Under the pieces are notes generated by a model that saw only the letters and a list, made by a program, of their open reading frames with translations, was not told the origin of the DNA and searched no databases. Position numbers and translations under genes: made by a program. 64,000 bases of DNA from Chitinophagaceae bacterium. GTDB taxonomy: Bacteria; Bacteroidota; Bacteroidia; Chitinophagales; Chitinophagaceae. The stretch lies in NCBI GenBank assembly GCA_016699815.1, contig CP065012.1:992001-1056000 (forward strand), read 5' to 3'. Below, piece by piece: positions 55,524 to 63,072 of the stretch (the first letter of the stretch is position 1; each line of letters opens with the position of its first letter).

Positions 55524-56357
55524 TTATTGAAAAAATATTTTTACGGTTTGGTATATAAAAAGTTTTTTAAAATCCTGTGATTGTATAGATTGGTGCTGCC
55601 TTTCGGAAAAACCCTGCAACCCCAATAACCCTGCTGCATTTCCTTTATTAATGGCTATCTCCAAATATCCTGCCGCATTAAACAAAGCCAGCTTTTCGCC
55701 CTGCTGTACATCGGCGTAAGTTTCACTAATTTTATCTATTTCATCATCTCTCCTAAATACTATTTTAAAACCCCGGTCTTTTCTTTGCTCTTCAAACTCT
55801 TCTTTTGTAATATTTACCACTACGTTTTCAAAGTTATCAATAAATATTATCTGGCCTTCTATCCAATTAGGCCCCAAAGTTGGCTTTAGCGGATTTTTTA
55901 CGCTTATCGAAACCCCGGCATTCCCTATATCTTCCATTTGCTTCCCATTTGCAAGATCATTAAATGCCGTAGCCAAAACCTCGGCACAATAAATAATATT
56001 CTTTTGCCTGTTTTTTTGAAGCGGTAAAGCTACTACTTTCTGGGGCAACTCTTCGAGTACCATAGTAAGCAGGCCATTATCGGCACAGCCTATATATTGG
56101 TCATTATGTTGTGCCAGCAATAAATGGTGGGGTTTTTCATCAAATACATTTACCAGTATAAGGTGAAAGCTACCCGGTGGAAAGTTTTTGATAGCATTTT
56201 TGCAAACATAAGCAGTGCGAAAAAAGTTAAAGGGCGAAAGGTTGTGCGTAATATCAATAATAGTAAATGAAGGATTTGCGTGTAAGAGTTGCCCTTTTAC
56301 TGCGGCGGTAACAAAATCCCCCGTTCCTACGTCGCTGGTAAAAGTTACTATTGCCAT
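55524..56357 (-). CDS. SAM hydroxide adenosyltransferase (DUF62 family)
   Basis: A 277-residue protein of the DUF62/fluorinase-like family. Signature pieces: VTFTSDVGTGDFVTAAVKG at the N terminus, THNLSPFNFFRTAYV, FHLILVNVFDEKP and CADNGLLTMVL. A C-terminal barrel has IIFIDNFENVVVNIT. Characterised archaeal and bacterial members hydrolyse S-adenosylmethionine to adenosine and methionine with hydroxide. Chlorinase/fluorinase activity would need changes I cannot judge by eye. It is the middle gene of SDR-DUF62-DUF2911, 15 bases after the SDR gene. Confidence 0.85.
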   Translation of the reverse strand: MAIVTFTSDVGTGDFVTAAVKGQLLHANPSFTIIDITHNLSPFNFFRTAYVCKNAIKNFPPGSFHLILVNVFDEKPHHLLLAQHNDQYIGCADNGLLTMVLEELPQKVVALPLQKNRQKNIIYCAEVLATAFNDLANGKQMEDIGNAGVSISVKNPLKPTLGPNWIEGQIIFIDNFENVVVNITKEEFEEQRKDRGFKIVFRRDDEIDKISETYADVQQGEKLALFNAAGYLEIAINKGNAAGLLGLQGFSERQHQSIQSQDFKKLFIYQTVKIFFQ

Positions 56358-56372
56358 GAAATGGTAAAAAAA

Positions 56373-57182
56373 TTATTTTACGAGTTTGCCATCCTTAAAA
56401 AAGAAATTTCTGGTGAGCTTATCTGCCCAGGATGGAAACAGCTTGTTGATCAATACGGTTTGTTTGCCCCTGAATGTTAACACCAGAGTGCGTTTTCTTT
56501 CTTCAATGGCTTTTAAAATATGAGAGGCACACTCTTCGGCGCTCATGAGCGAAGCTTCATCCAATGGGCTTTCGCCTTGCTGTTCACCTTTATTGTTTAA
56601 AGCGGCTTTTCTAATATTACTGCGAATAAAACCCGGGCATACCCACATTACATTTACATTATCGTCCATTAGCTCGGTACGTATGGCTTCCATCCACCCG
56701 TTTAATGCAAATTTGCTTGCACTGTAACCGCTTCGGCCAGGCAAACCCCTGTAGCCGGCAATAGATGAAACGGCAACTATGGTTCCCTGTCTTTCCAAAA
56801 TTGAAGGCAAGGCAAGTTTGGTGCAATAAACCGAACCAAAATAATTGATATCCATTACTTTTTTAAACACTTCCAGCTCTGCATCTTTTAATAAAGAACG
56901 CATGGAAACGCCGGCATTATTAATCAAAATATCTATACCGCCAAATTGCTTAATGGTACTATTAATAAATAAGGCACAACTATTATAATCACTTACATCT
57001 GCAACTACGCAATGCAAAGGCATGGTGGAATGGCTCAGTTGCAAATCGTAAAGTTTATCCTGGTTACGGGCACAGGTGGCAACTTTTGCTCCTAAAACCA
57101 GCAACTTTTCTACAAGGGCTTTTCCAATACCATCGCTACCACCAGTAACGGCTACAACCTTATTTTCAAAAAAATTGCTCAT
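56373..57182 (-). CDS. short-chain dehydrogenase/reductase
   Basis: A 269-residue SDR. The cofactor loop is TGGSDGIG (residues 14-21), the NAG motif is ILINNAGVSM, and the catalytic Tyr153 and Lys157 lie in SGYSASKFALNG. Similar proteins of this length act on 3-ketosphinganine or related lipids (the C-terminal LTFRGKQTVLINKLFPSWADK, about 242-262, has a membrane-associated look), but the substrate is not proven. First gene of the operon with DUF62 and DUF2911, with its own promoter. Confidence 0.88.
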   Translation of the reverse strand: MSNFFENKVVAVTGGSDGIGKALVEKLLVLGAKVATCARNQDKLYDLQLSHSTMPLHCVVADVSDYNSCALFINSTIKQFGGIDILINNAGVSMRSLLKDAELEVFKKVMDINYFGSVYCTKLALPSILERQGTIVAVSSIAGYRGLPGRSGYSASKFALNGWMEAIRTELMDDNVNVMWVCPGFIRSNIRKAALNNKGEQQGESPLDEASLMSAEECASHILKAIEERKRTLVLTFRGKQTVLINKLFPSWADKLTRNFFFKDGKLVK

Positions 57183-57197
57183 ATTAATACGTTAAAG

Positions 57198-57205
57198 CAA
57201 AATTA
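57198..57205 (-). promoter_or_regulatory. -7 element of the SDR-DUF62-DUF2911 operon
   Basis: The minus strand reads TAATTTTG, a perfect TAnnTTTG, 15 bases before the SDR ATG. A TTG lies about 24 bases upstream. Confidence 0.55.
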
Positions 57206-57280
57206 CTGAGATAATTTGCTGCTGAAAAACAATTAAGTATAAAATCTTCTATTTATTAAAAATATACAGTCAAAACTTTT

Positions 57281-57310
57281 TTGCAGCAAACCAATATTCC
57301 CTTATTTTTG
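57281..57310 (+). promoter_or_regulatory. promoter of tRNA-Lys
   Basis: TTG at 57281-57283, then 19 bases, then TATTTTTG at 57303-57310: a perfect Bacteroidota promoter, 24 bases before the tRNA. Confidence 0.75.
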
Positions 57311-57334
57311 CACTCCTTTTGAAAAAAGGGGTAA

Positions 57335-57407
57335 GATTCCGTAGCTCAGTTGGTAGAGCATAACACTTTTAATGTTAGGGCCCTGGGTTCGAGTCCCAGC
57401 GGGATCA
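57335..57407 (+). tRNA. tRNA-Lys (anticodon TTT)
   Basis: Full cloverleaf: acceptor GATTCCG with CGGGATC (one G-T pair), D arm GCTC...GAGC with GG, anticodon stem TAACA/TGTTA around CTTTTAA (anticodon TTT), T arm CTGGG-TTCGAGT-CCCAG, discriminator A. CCA is not encoded. A terminator begins two bases later, and the T arm, acceptor end and terminator recur three times downstream. Confidence 0.96.
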
Positions 57408-57954
57408 CAAAAAGGAGTTCACTAAAATGAGCTCCTTTTTTGTTTTAAAGCAATAGGAAAATTCTATTGTTGAAAAAAAATAAATATTCTGTTAGCTGTA
57501 ACTCATTTGTTTCCTGTTTTTCAATTTGGGTTTCCGGCCCTGGGTTCTCCCTATTGTTATCGGGACAGTGGGATCACAAAAAGGAGTTCACTAAAATGAG
57601 CTCCTTTTTTGTTTTAAAGCAATAGGAAAATTCTATTGTTGAAAAAAAATAAATATTCTGTTAGCTATAACTCATTTGTTTCCTGTTTTTCAATTTGGGT
57701 TTCCGGCCCTGGGTTCTCCCGATTGTTATCGGGACAGTGGGATCACAAAAAGGAGTTCACTAAAATGAGCTCCTTTTTTGTTTTAAAGCAATAGGAAAAT
57801 TCTATTGTTGAAAAAAAATAAATATTCTGTTAGCTATAACTCATTTGTTTCCTGTTTTTCAATTTGGGTTTCCGGCCCTGGGTTCTCCCGATTGTTATCG
57901 GGACAGTGGGATCACAAAAAGGAGTTCACTAAAATTAGCTCCTTTTTTGTTTTA
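57379..57954 (+). repeat. 169-bp tandem array of the tRNA-Lys 3' end plus terminator
   Basis: The end of tRNA-Lys and the 130 bases after it are repeated with a 169-bp spacing: copies begin at 57536, 57705 and 57874 (the last cut off at about 57954). Each copy keeps GGCCCTGGGTTC of the T arm and GGGATCAC of the acceptor end. The bases GAGTCCCAGC between them are replaced by a hairpin, TCCCGATTGTTATCGGGA, plus CAGT (the first copy has TCCCTA instead of TCCCGA). No copy has a 5' half, so none can be a tRNA. The copies are nearly identical, with changes such as GCTGTAAC/GCTATAAC and a G to T in the last terminator. Confidence 0.92.
57409..57441 (+). terminator. terminator of tRNA-Lys
   Basis: AAAAAGGAGTTCA pairs with TGAGCTCCTTTTT around CTAAAA (one G-T pair) and six T follow. 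Copies recur at 57578-57610, 57747-57779 and 57916-57948, so read-through transcripts meet four terminators in series. Confidence 0.88.
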
Positions 57955-58059
57955 TGGGAAGTAGGTACATTCTTATTTTAAAATAATGAAAAATAACTAT
58001 GCCTTGTTTCGTGTGTTACAAGAAACAAAGCACAAAATAAGTAACGCAAAATATGATTA

Positions 58060-58803
58060 CTAAAATCTGTACCCAAGGTTTAACCCAAAACCCCTGAACC
58101 CAGCCCAAGCTCCCTTGCTGCTGATGGTTCCACCTTTGTCATTAATCTCATACTTTATTTTAAATAATGGCAAATCCAAATCATCTAAAGTACTTTTTAA
58201 ATCGGCCTGGTCTGATGGCGAAAGCGCTGCTGTAAATTTTAAATTTCCGTTGGAGCTGCCAAAATGCCCTCCCAATATCCACCAGTCGAGCACAAAGTTT
58301 TTGGAAAGCTTAAATTGGCTGCCAAATAAAATACCTCCGCTAATGGAACTGATATTGCCTTTAAAAAAGGCTGTTTTGGTATCGGTGCCCGATGTGTAAT
58401 TTATTGGGGTCTGCGTTTTAAAATTGGCGTACCGTACATAAGGAGCAACATAAAAACCCCTCAATGCCTTTTTGCCAAAATAATAGCGAAACTCCGGGCT
58501 AATGGCGATGTTGCCCAATTTCATATCGCCCACTTTTACATCCGGTTCGTCCACCTGGTCTTCAATTACCGATTTAAAAGGGATTGTACCATAAGGCTGA
58601 AACCTTACTCCCATTGCAACAGATATTTTTTTCCCAACGGCCCTTTCATATTGCAAGGCTATATTTTTTACGGCAATGGAGCCTAGGTTTATTTTTACAA
58701 TATTATTTAGCTCTTTGCTTTTATTTTCTTTTTCCTGTGCAAAAATTTGGGTGCTTACCAAAAGTCCAAATAGGGCAAAAAAGAATAATTTATTATTTGA
58801 CAT
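58060..58803 (-). CDS. predicted outer-membrane protein, DUF3575-like
   Basis: A 247-residue protein with a signal peptide (about 1-22, ending TQIFAQ). It has alternating beta-strand character and ends FGLNLGYRF, with an aromatic last residue typical of outer-membrane barrels. IAISPEFRYYFGKKALRGFYVAPYVRY fits the DUF3575 family of small barrels. Function unknown. It stands alone between the tRNA-Lys array and a small unknown gene on the same strand. Confidence 0.75.
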   Translation of the reverse strand: MSNNKLFFFALFGLLVSTQIFAQEKENKSKELNNIVKINLGSIAVKNIALQYERAVGKKISVAMGVRFQPYGTIPFKSVIEDQVDEPDVKVGDMKLGNIAISPEFRYYFGKKALRGFYVAPYVRYANFKTQTPINYTSGTDTKTAFFKGNISSISGGILFGSQFKLSKNFVLDWWILGGHFGSSNGNLKFTAALSPSDQADLKSTLDDLDLPLFKIKYEINDKGGTISSKGAWAGFRGFGLNLGYRF

Positions 58804-59001
58804 GGCACAATGACTTTTCGGTTTAGAATTATTTTCAAAACTAAGGATGTACTTAATTAATGTAAATGTGAGAAAAGTAGTATTTAAATAAAATGATTGG
58901 TGTAAGGCAATATCGCCTTCTTCATTGCTTTTTAAAATTAAAATTAAACTGCCGGGGAAAACCCTGGCAATTCATAGTAATTAAATCAATAAAAATACTT
59001 T

Positions 59002-59409
59002 TTATCCAAAAACTTCGTCGTTTAAATACATTTTGGTCATTTCATAAAAATGATTTTGTAAAATGTGAACCGGCATATTGTAGGGAACATGCCTTTTTTC
59101 ATCTTTGTACCATAATTCAAAAGCCGAAAAATCCCCATCTTTGGGTATCATCATCCTAAATGCGCCTTTAGAGTACTTTATAGAGCCGTCTTCCATTTTT
59201 TCTTTATTAAACTTAAACCCATTGAGCTCTACTTCTGTTATAGCAACCGGGGCAAGCTGATTGGTTTCATACCAAAAATTCTGCACGCCATTGTCCACAC
59301 ATACTTGCTTTTCATCGGTATTTAGTTCTGTAATTTCCCCACGGCGGCTGTCGCCATCATTTTCGGCAAAAACATAATTGCCTTCTCTAAGTTCATTAAA
59401 TTTAAGCAT
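59002..59409 (-). CDS. conserved hypothetical protein (135 residues)
   Basis: A 135-residue soluble protein without signal peptide or membrane helix. An N-terminal beta-rich half has LREGNYVFAENDG and RGEITELNTDEKQVCVDNG, which looks like a small barrel, and a C-terminal half has FELWYKDEKRHVPYNMPVHILQNHFYEMTK. Its composition matches neighbouring genes. I recognise no family. It lies upstream of DUF3575 and downstream of hmgA, all on the minus strand, without clear operon spacing. Confidence 0.65.
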   Translation of the reverse strand: MLKFNELREGNYVFAENDGDSRRGEITELNTDEKQVCVDNGVQNFWYETNQLAPVAITEVELNGFKFNKEKMEDGSIKYSKGAFRMMIPKDGDFSAFELWYKDEKRHVPYNMPVHILQNHFYEMTKMYLNDEVFG

Positions 59410-59473
59410 AACATCGGTTTAAAATTTATAAAATTGAGTATGAATATAAATCATTTTTTTAACGGTTAAAAAA

Positions 59474-60631
59474 TTATTCGGCCCAACTCATAATATATTT
59501 ATCGTTTTCAATTGCCAGTGCCTGTTCGGTAAGCATTAAAGGCCTAAAGGTATCTACCATTACGGCCAGCTCCCGGGTTTCTTTTGCGCCGATGCTTTTT
59601 TCAACAGCGCCGGGATGCGGCCCATGCGGAATGCCCGCCGGGTGCAGCGTTATCATTCCCCTGGTTACATTTTTACGGCTCATAAAATTTCCATCTACAT
59701 AATAAAGTACCTCATCACTGTCAATATTGCTATGGTTATAAGGCGCTGGAATGGCCTGTGGATGGTAATCGTAAAGGCGTGGCACAAAGGAACAAACCAC
59801 AAAAGCATCTGTTTCAAAAGTTTGGTGAGTGGGTGGTGGCAGGTGTACACGCCCTGTAATGGGTTCAAAATCGTGTATGGAAAATATAAACGGATAGCAA
59901 CATCCATCCCACCCTATTACATCAAATGGATGCGTTCCATAATGCAGGCCATAAAGTATCCCCTGCTTTTTTGCACGAATAAGAAAATCGCCTTTTTCGT
60001 CAAAGGTTTGTAAATCCTGTGGTGCACGGATGTCTCGTTCACAATAGGGCGAGTGTTCCATCAATTGCCCGTAATGGCTCATATACCTTTTGGGATAGCG
60101 TATCGGCTTAAATGATTCCACAATAAAAAGCCGGTTGGCTTCCTCTTTAAATTCAATTTGATAAATGGTACCTCTTGGCAATACGATATAATCGCCATAG
60201 CTAAATGGTAGTTGCCCATATTGCGTTTTTACCACGCCACTGCCTTCATGCACAAAAATCATTTCATCAGCATCGGCATTTTTATAAAAATATTTTCCGG
60301 TTCCCTGCTTTGGCGCAGCCAGCACAATATGGCAATCGTTATTTACCAGTACGGGTATACGGCTCTCCAGGTAATCATTTGCAGGCTTTATTTGAAACCC
60401 TTCCAGGCAGCGGTGTTTCAGCATTTTTTCTTCGGCAATTTTTGGGGAGATGTCTACCTGCGGCTCTGTTTTAATAATTTGCGTAGGCGGATGGCAATGG
60501 TATAAAAGGGCATAGTCATTACTAAATCCCTCTGTAGAAAATAATTGTTCGCTGTACAAACCGCCATCGGGTTTGCGAAATTGCGTATGGCGCTTGTGGG
60601 GTATTTTACCTAACTGGTGATAATGTGGCAT
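59474..60631 (-). CDS. hmgA: homogentisate 1,2-dioxygenase
   Basis: A 385-residue cupin-fold dioxygenase. Pieces of the family are seen throughout: YFYKNADADEMIFVHEGSG, GDYIVLPRGTIYQIEF, FDVIGWDGCCYPF and GMITLHPAGIPHGPHPGAVEKS, the last holding His and Glu ligands for iron. It opens the ring of homogentisate in tyrosine and phenylalanine breakdown. It is shorter than proteobacterial HmgA (about 430), as is usual in Bacteroidota. No other gene of the pathway is next to it. Confidence 0.92.
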   Translation of the reverse strand: MPHYHQLGKIPHKRHTQFRKPDGGLYSEQLFSTEGFSNDYALLYHCHPPTQIIKTEPQVDISPKIAEEKMLKHRCLEGFQIKPANDYLESRIPVLVNNDCHIVLAAPKQGTGKYFYKNADADEMIFVHEGSGVVKTQYGQLPFSYGDYIVLPRGTIYQIEFKEEANRLFIVESFKPIRYPKRYMSHYGQLMEHSPYCERDIRAPQDLQTFDEKGDFLIRAKKQGILYGLHYGTHPFDVIGWDGCCYPFIFSIHDFEPITGRVHLPPPTHQTFETDAFVVCSFVPRLYDYHPQAIPAPYNHSNIDSDEVLYYVDGNFMSRKNVTRGMITLHPAGIPHGPHPGAVEKSIGAKETRELAVMVDTFRPLMLTEQALAIENDKYIMSWAE

Positions 60632-60822
60632 TGGTTTAATTTTTTATAAAAAGAAAAATTTGTTTTTGGAAAAAAGTCAAAAAAAAATCAAAAACCTTTG
60701 CAAAGCGACAGAACCAGAAAGTAGTACTTCCAGCTTCTTTTATCAATAATATAAATAAAATTTCTATGAAATGGCATAATGCAAAAAACGTATTTTTAAC
60801 TTTACCCCAAATTTAATCATTT

Positions 60823-61338
60823 TTGAAAACAATCGGTTTACTATCAGACACACACGGCTTTTTGGATAAAACCATATTTGAACATTTTGCAACATGTGAT
60901 GAAATATGGCATGCAGGCGATTTTGGCGAAGCGGTTGCTGCTGTATTGCAGCAATTTAAACCTTTAAAAGGCGTATATGGAAATATTGATGGCGCCAGCA
61001 TAAGAAAAGATTTTCCGGAGCAACTTGTTTTTACCTGCGAAAAAGTAAAAGTGCTCATGCGGCATATTGGCGGCTATCCGCCAAAATATAATATGGAAAC
61101 CAAAAAAGAGTTGCAGTTACACCGTCCGCAATTATTCATCTGCGGCCATTCGCATATTTTAAAAATTATGTACGATGAGGCTTTGCAATGCCTGCACATC
61201 AATCCCGGCGCTGCTGGCAACCAGGGCTGGCATAAAGTGAGTACCCTTACCCGGTTTACTATTGATGAGGAAAATATTAAAAATTGCGAAGTAATTGAAC
61301 TTGGATTAAGAGGCCGACAAGTTGAAGGCAGGCTTTAG
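60823..61338 (+). CDS. YfcE/MJ0936-type metallophosphoesterase
   Basis: A 171-residue phosphodiesterase of the YfcE family. Metal-binding motifs: LLSDTHG (residues 6-12), HAGDFGE, VYGNIDG and FICGHSHI, then INPGAAGNQG. The typical N terminus MKTIGLLSDTHG begins at a TTG (60823), and no ATG is in frame nearby, so this looks like a true TTG start. It probably hydrolyses phosphodiesters; the physiological substrate is unknown. No operon partner is close. Confidence 0.88.
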   Translation: MKTIGLLSDTHGFLDKTIFEHFATCDEIWHAGDFGEAVAAVLQQFKPLKGVYGNIDGASIRKDFPEQLVFTCEKVKVLMRHIGGYPPKYNMETKKELQLHRPQLFICGHSHILKIMYDEALQCLHINPGAAGNQGWHKVSTLTRFTIDEENIKNCEVIELGLRGRQVEGRL

Positions 61339-61456
61339 CAGCAGGAAAAATCTTTTAAATAAAATCAAATTGATAAGTTTGCATAATGTAAAACCTAAAA
61401 GAATAAATGTTTTATATTTGTTAAATTAAACAGTCCCGAATGGGCTGTTGGGCAAT

Positions 61457-62053
61457 ATGAAAAAAATAGAACTGGAAATAGTTGCACTAAGCCACAGTAT
61501 TACCCAAACGCACTCATATGCAGTAGTACTGGGAGAACTTAACGGCCTTAGAAAACTGCCGATTGTAATTGGTGGGTTTGAGGCACAGGCAATTGCTGTT
61601 GCATTAGAGCGTATGAACCCCGGCAGGCCGCTTACGCATGATTTAATGAAAAATTTTATGATGGCATTTGATGTAGAACTCCACGAAATTGTGATTAATG
61701 ATTTGCAGGAAGGGATTTTCTTTTCAAAACTAGTTTGCAGCTCTCAAAATGATACCATAGAAATTGACAGCCGCACATCCGATGCACTTGCGCTTGCCGT
61801 GCGCTTTGGATGCCCTATTTATACTTATGAAGATATTTTAGAAAAAGCCGGCGGCTTACTGGAAGATGAAGGTAAAAAAGAGGGCATTGAAGCCGTAGGT
61901 GCAACAGTACAGGAAGATCCCACCGGCAAGGAAAACCTAAAAGACTTGAACCTTGAAGAGCTGAATAAATTATTAAAAGATGTATTAGAACACGAAGATT
62001 ATATAAGGGCCATTGCCATAAGGGATGAAATTAAAAGCAGGGAGAAAAATTAA
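61457..62053 (+). CDS. bifunctional nuclease family protein (DUF151)
   Basis: A 198-residue protein. Residues 1-135 are the DUF151 domain (KIELEIVALSHS, VIGGFEAQAIAVALE, SRTSDALALAVRFGCPIY). The C-terminal 50 residues are acidic and end in a UvrB/UvrC-like segment (LLKDVLEHEDYIRAIAIRDEIKSRE). Family members have been described with nuclease activity. The start is the ATG at 61457, three codons after a TTG. ispE follows 44 bases after the stop on the same strand. Confidence 0.88.
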   Translation: MKKIELEIVALSHSITQTHSYAVVLGELNGLRKLPIVIGGFEAQAIAVALERMNPGRPLTHDLMKNFMMAFDVELHEIVINDLQEGIFFSKLVCSSQNDTIEIDSRTSDALALAVRFGCPIYTYEDILEKAGGLLEDEGKKEGIEAVGATVQEDPTGKENLKDLNLEELNKLLKDVLEHEDYIRAIAIRDEIKSREKN

Positions 62054-62097
62054 TTTAGGTTTTTTACTTTCACGTTATTCTATAAATTTCAAAAGTT

Positions 62098-62916
62098 TTG
62101 ATTGCCTTTCCCAACGCAAAAATTAACCTTGGTTTGCATGTTCTATCCAGGCGGGCAGATGGATACCATAACCTGGAAACCGTTTTTTATCCCGTAAACC
62201 TTAAAGATGCTGTTGAAATTGTTGAAAATTACAATACACCTGCGCCTGAAGTATTATGGAGCGCTTCTGGCATAAGGGTTCCCGGAGATTTGGAAAATAA
62301 CCTTTGCCTTAAAGCCTTTCACTTAATTAAAAATGATTTTTCACCTATTCCACCCATTAAATTACACCTGCATAAAAACATTCCTTTGGGCGCCGGGCTG
62401 GGAGGCGGTTCTGCAAATGCTGCATTTACGCTTCAGTTGCTCAATGAAAAATTCAACCTGCAAATCCCAAAAAATAAATTACAGCAATATGCCTTAAAGC
62501 TTGGGAGCGATTGCCCATTTTTTTTAGTAAACAACCCATCGCTTGCCCATGGCCGCGGCGAAGAACTTTTACCTATTGAAATAAATTTAGATTCTTATAA
62601 AATATTAATGGTAAACCCAGGCATTATTGTAAATACGGCATGGGCTTTTAGCAAAATTGAATTGCAGCCACAACAAAGAGAAACTATTGCATCCATTATT
62701 AAAATGCCCGTTACCGAATGGAAAAACCGCCTGGAAAATGATTTTGAAAAACCAGTATTTGCTGCCCATCCGCAAATAAAAAATATTAAAGAGGCGCTTT
62801 TTGAACAAGGCGCCGTATATGCAGCTATGAGTGGCAGCGGCAGCAGTGTTTTTGGGATATTTCATGAACAAAAAGAAATAAAATTTCCGGAAACCTATTT
62901 TTATAAATGGGTTTAA
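62098..62916 (+). CDS. ispE: 4-diphosphocytidyl-2-C-methyl-D-erythritol kinase
   Basis: A 272-residue GHMP kinase. The N terminus MIAFPNAKINLGLHVLSRRADGYHNLETVF is diagnostic in outline (KINLGL, DGYH). The GHMP ATP loop is PLGAGLGGGSANAAF (about 96-110). SDCPFF and AMSGSGSSVFGIF close the active site. It phosphorylates CDP-methylerythritol in the non-mevalonate isoprenoid pathway. It starts with TTG: the typical N terminus begins there and no ATG is in frame. This agrees with a short spacing to the DUF151 gene. Confidence 0.94.
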   Translation: MIAFPNAKINLGLHVLSRRADGYHNLETVFYPVNLKDAVEIVENYNTPAPEVLWSASGIRVPGDLENNLCLKAFHLIKNDFSPIPPIKLHLHKNIPLGAGLGGGSANAAFTLQLLNEKFNLQIPKNKLQQYALKLGSDCPFFLVNNPSLAHGRGEELLPIEINLDSYKILMVNPGIIVNTAWAFSKIELQPQQRETIASIIKMPVTEWKNRLENDFEKPVFAAHPQIKNIKEALFEQGAVYAAMSGSGSSVFGIFHEQKEIKFPETYFYKWV

Positions 62917-63072
62917 CCCTGTATCTTTGACAGCATCAAAATACTCCTTACAATATCAACTTTCCTTGCAGGCAATTTAGACCTGCTCAACCATCGAAGT
63001 TAAGGTAGGTTTTGCTTCCTTACATATGGAAGCTGCATTTTCTATTTCTACATTTTTATAAAATTAATTTTT

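Noticed and set aside
57379..57954. CRISPR or phage att array at tRNA-Lys
   Set aside because: The intervening DNA is the same in every copy, and no integrase lies beside it. Ancient insertion is still possible and is covered in the findings.
57990..58035. Inverted repeat TTGTTTC...GAAACAA as the terminator of the DUF3575 gene
   Set aside because: The stem is AT-rich and the T run on the minus strand is not directly after it.
61425..61456. Hairpin CAGTCCC-GAAT-GGGCTG before the DUF151 gene as a regulator
   Set aside because: The stem is short with a mismatch and has no T run or conserved context.
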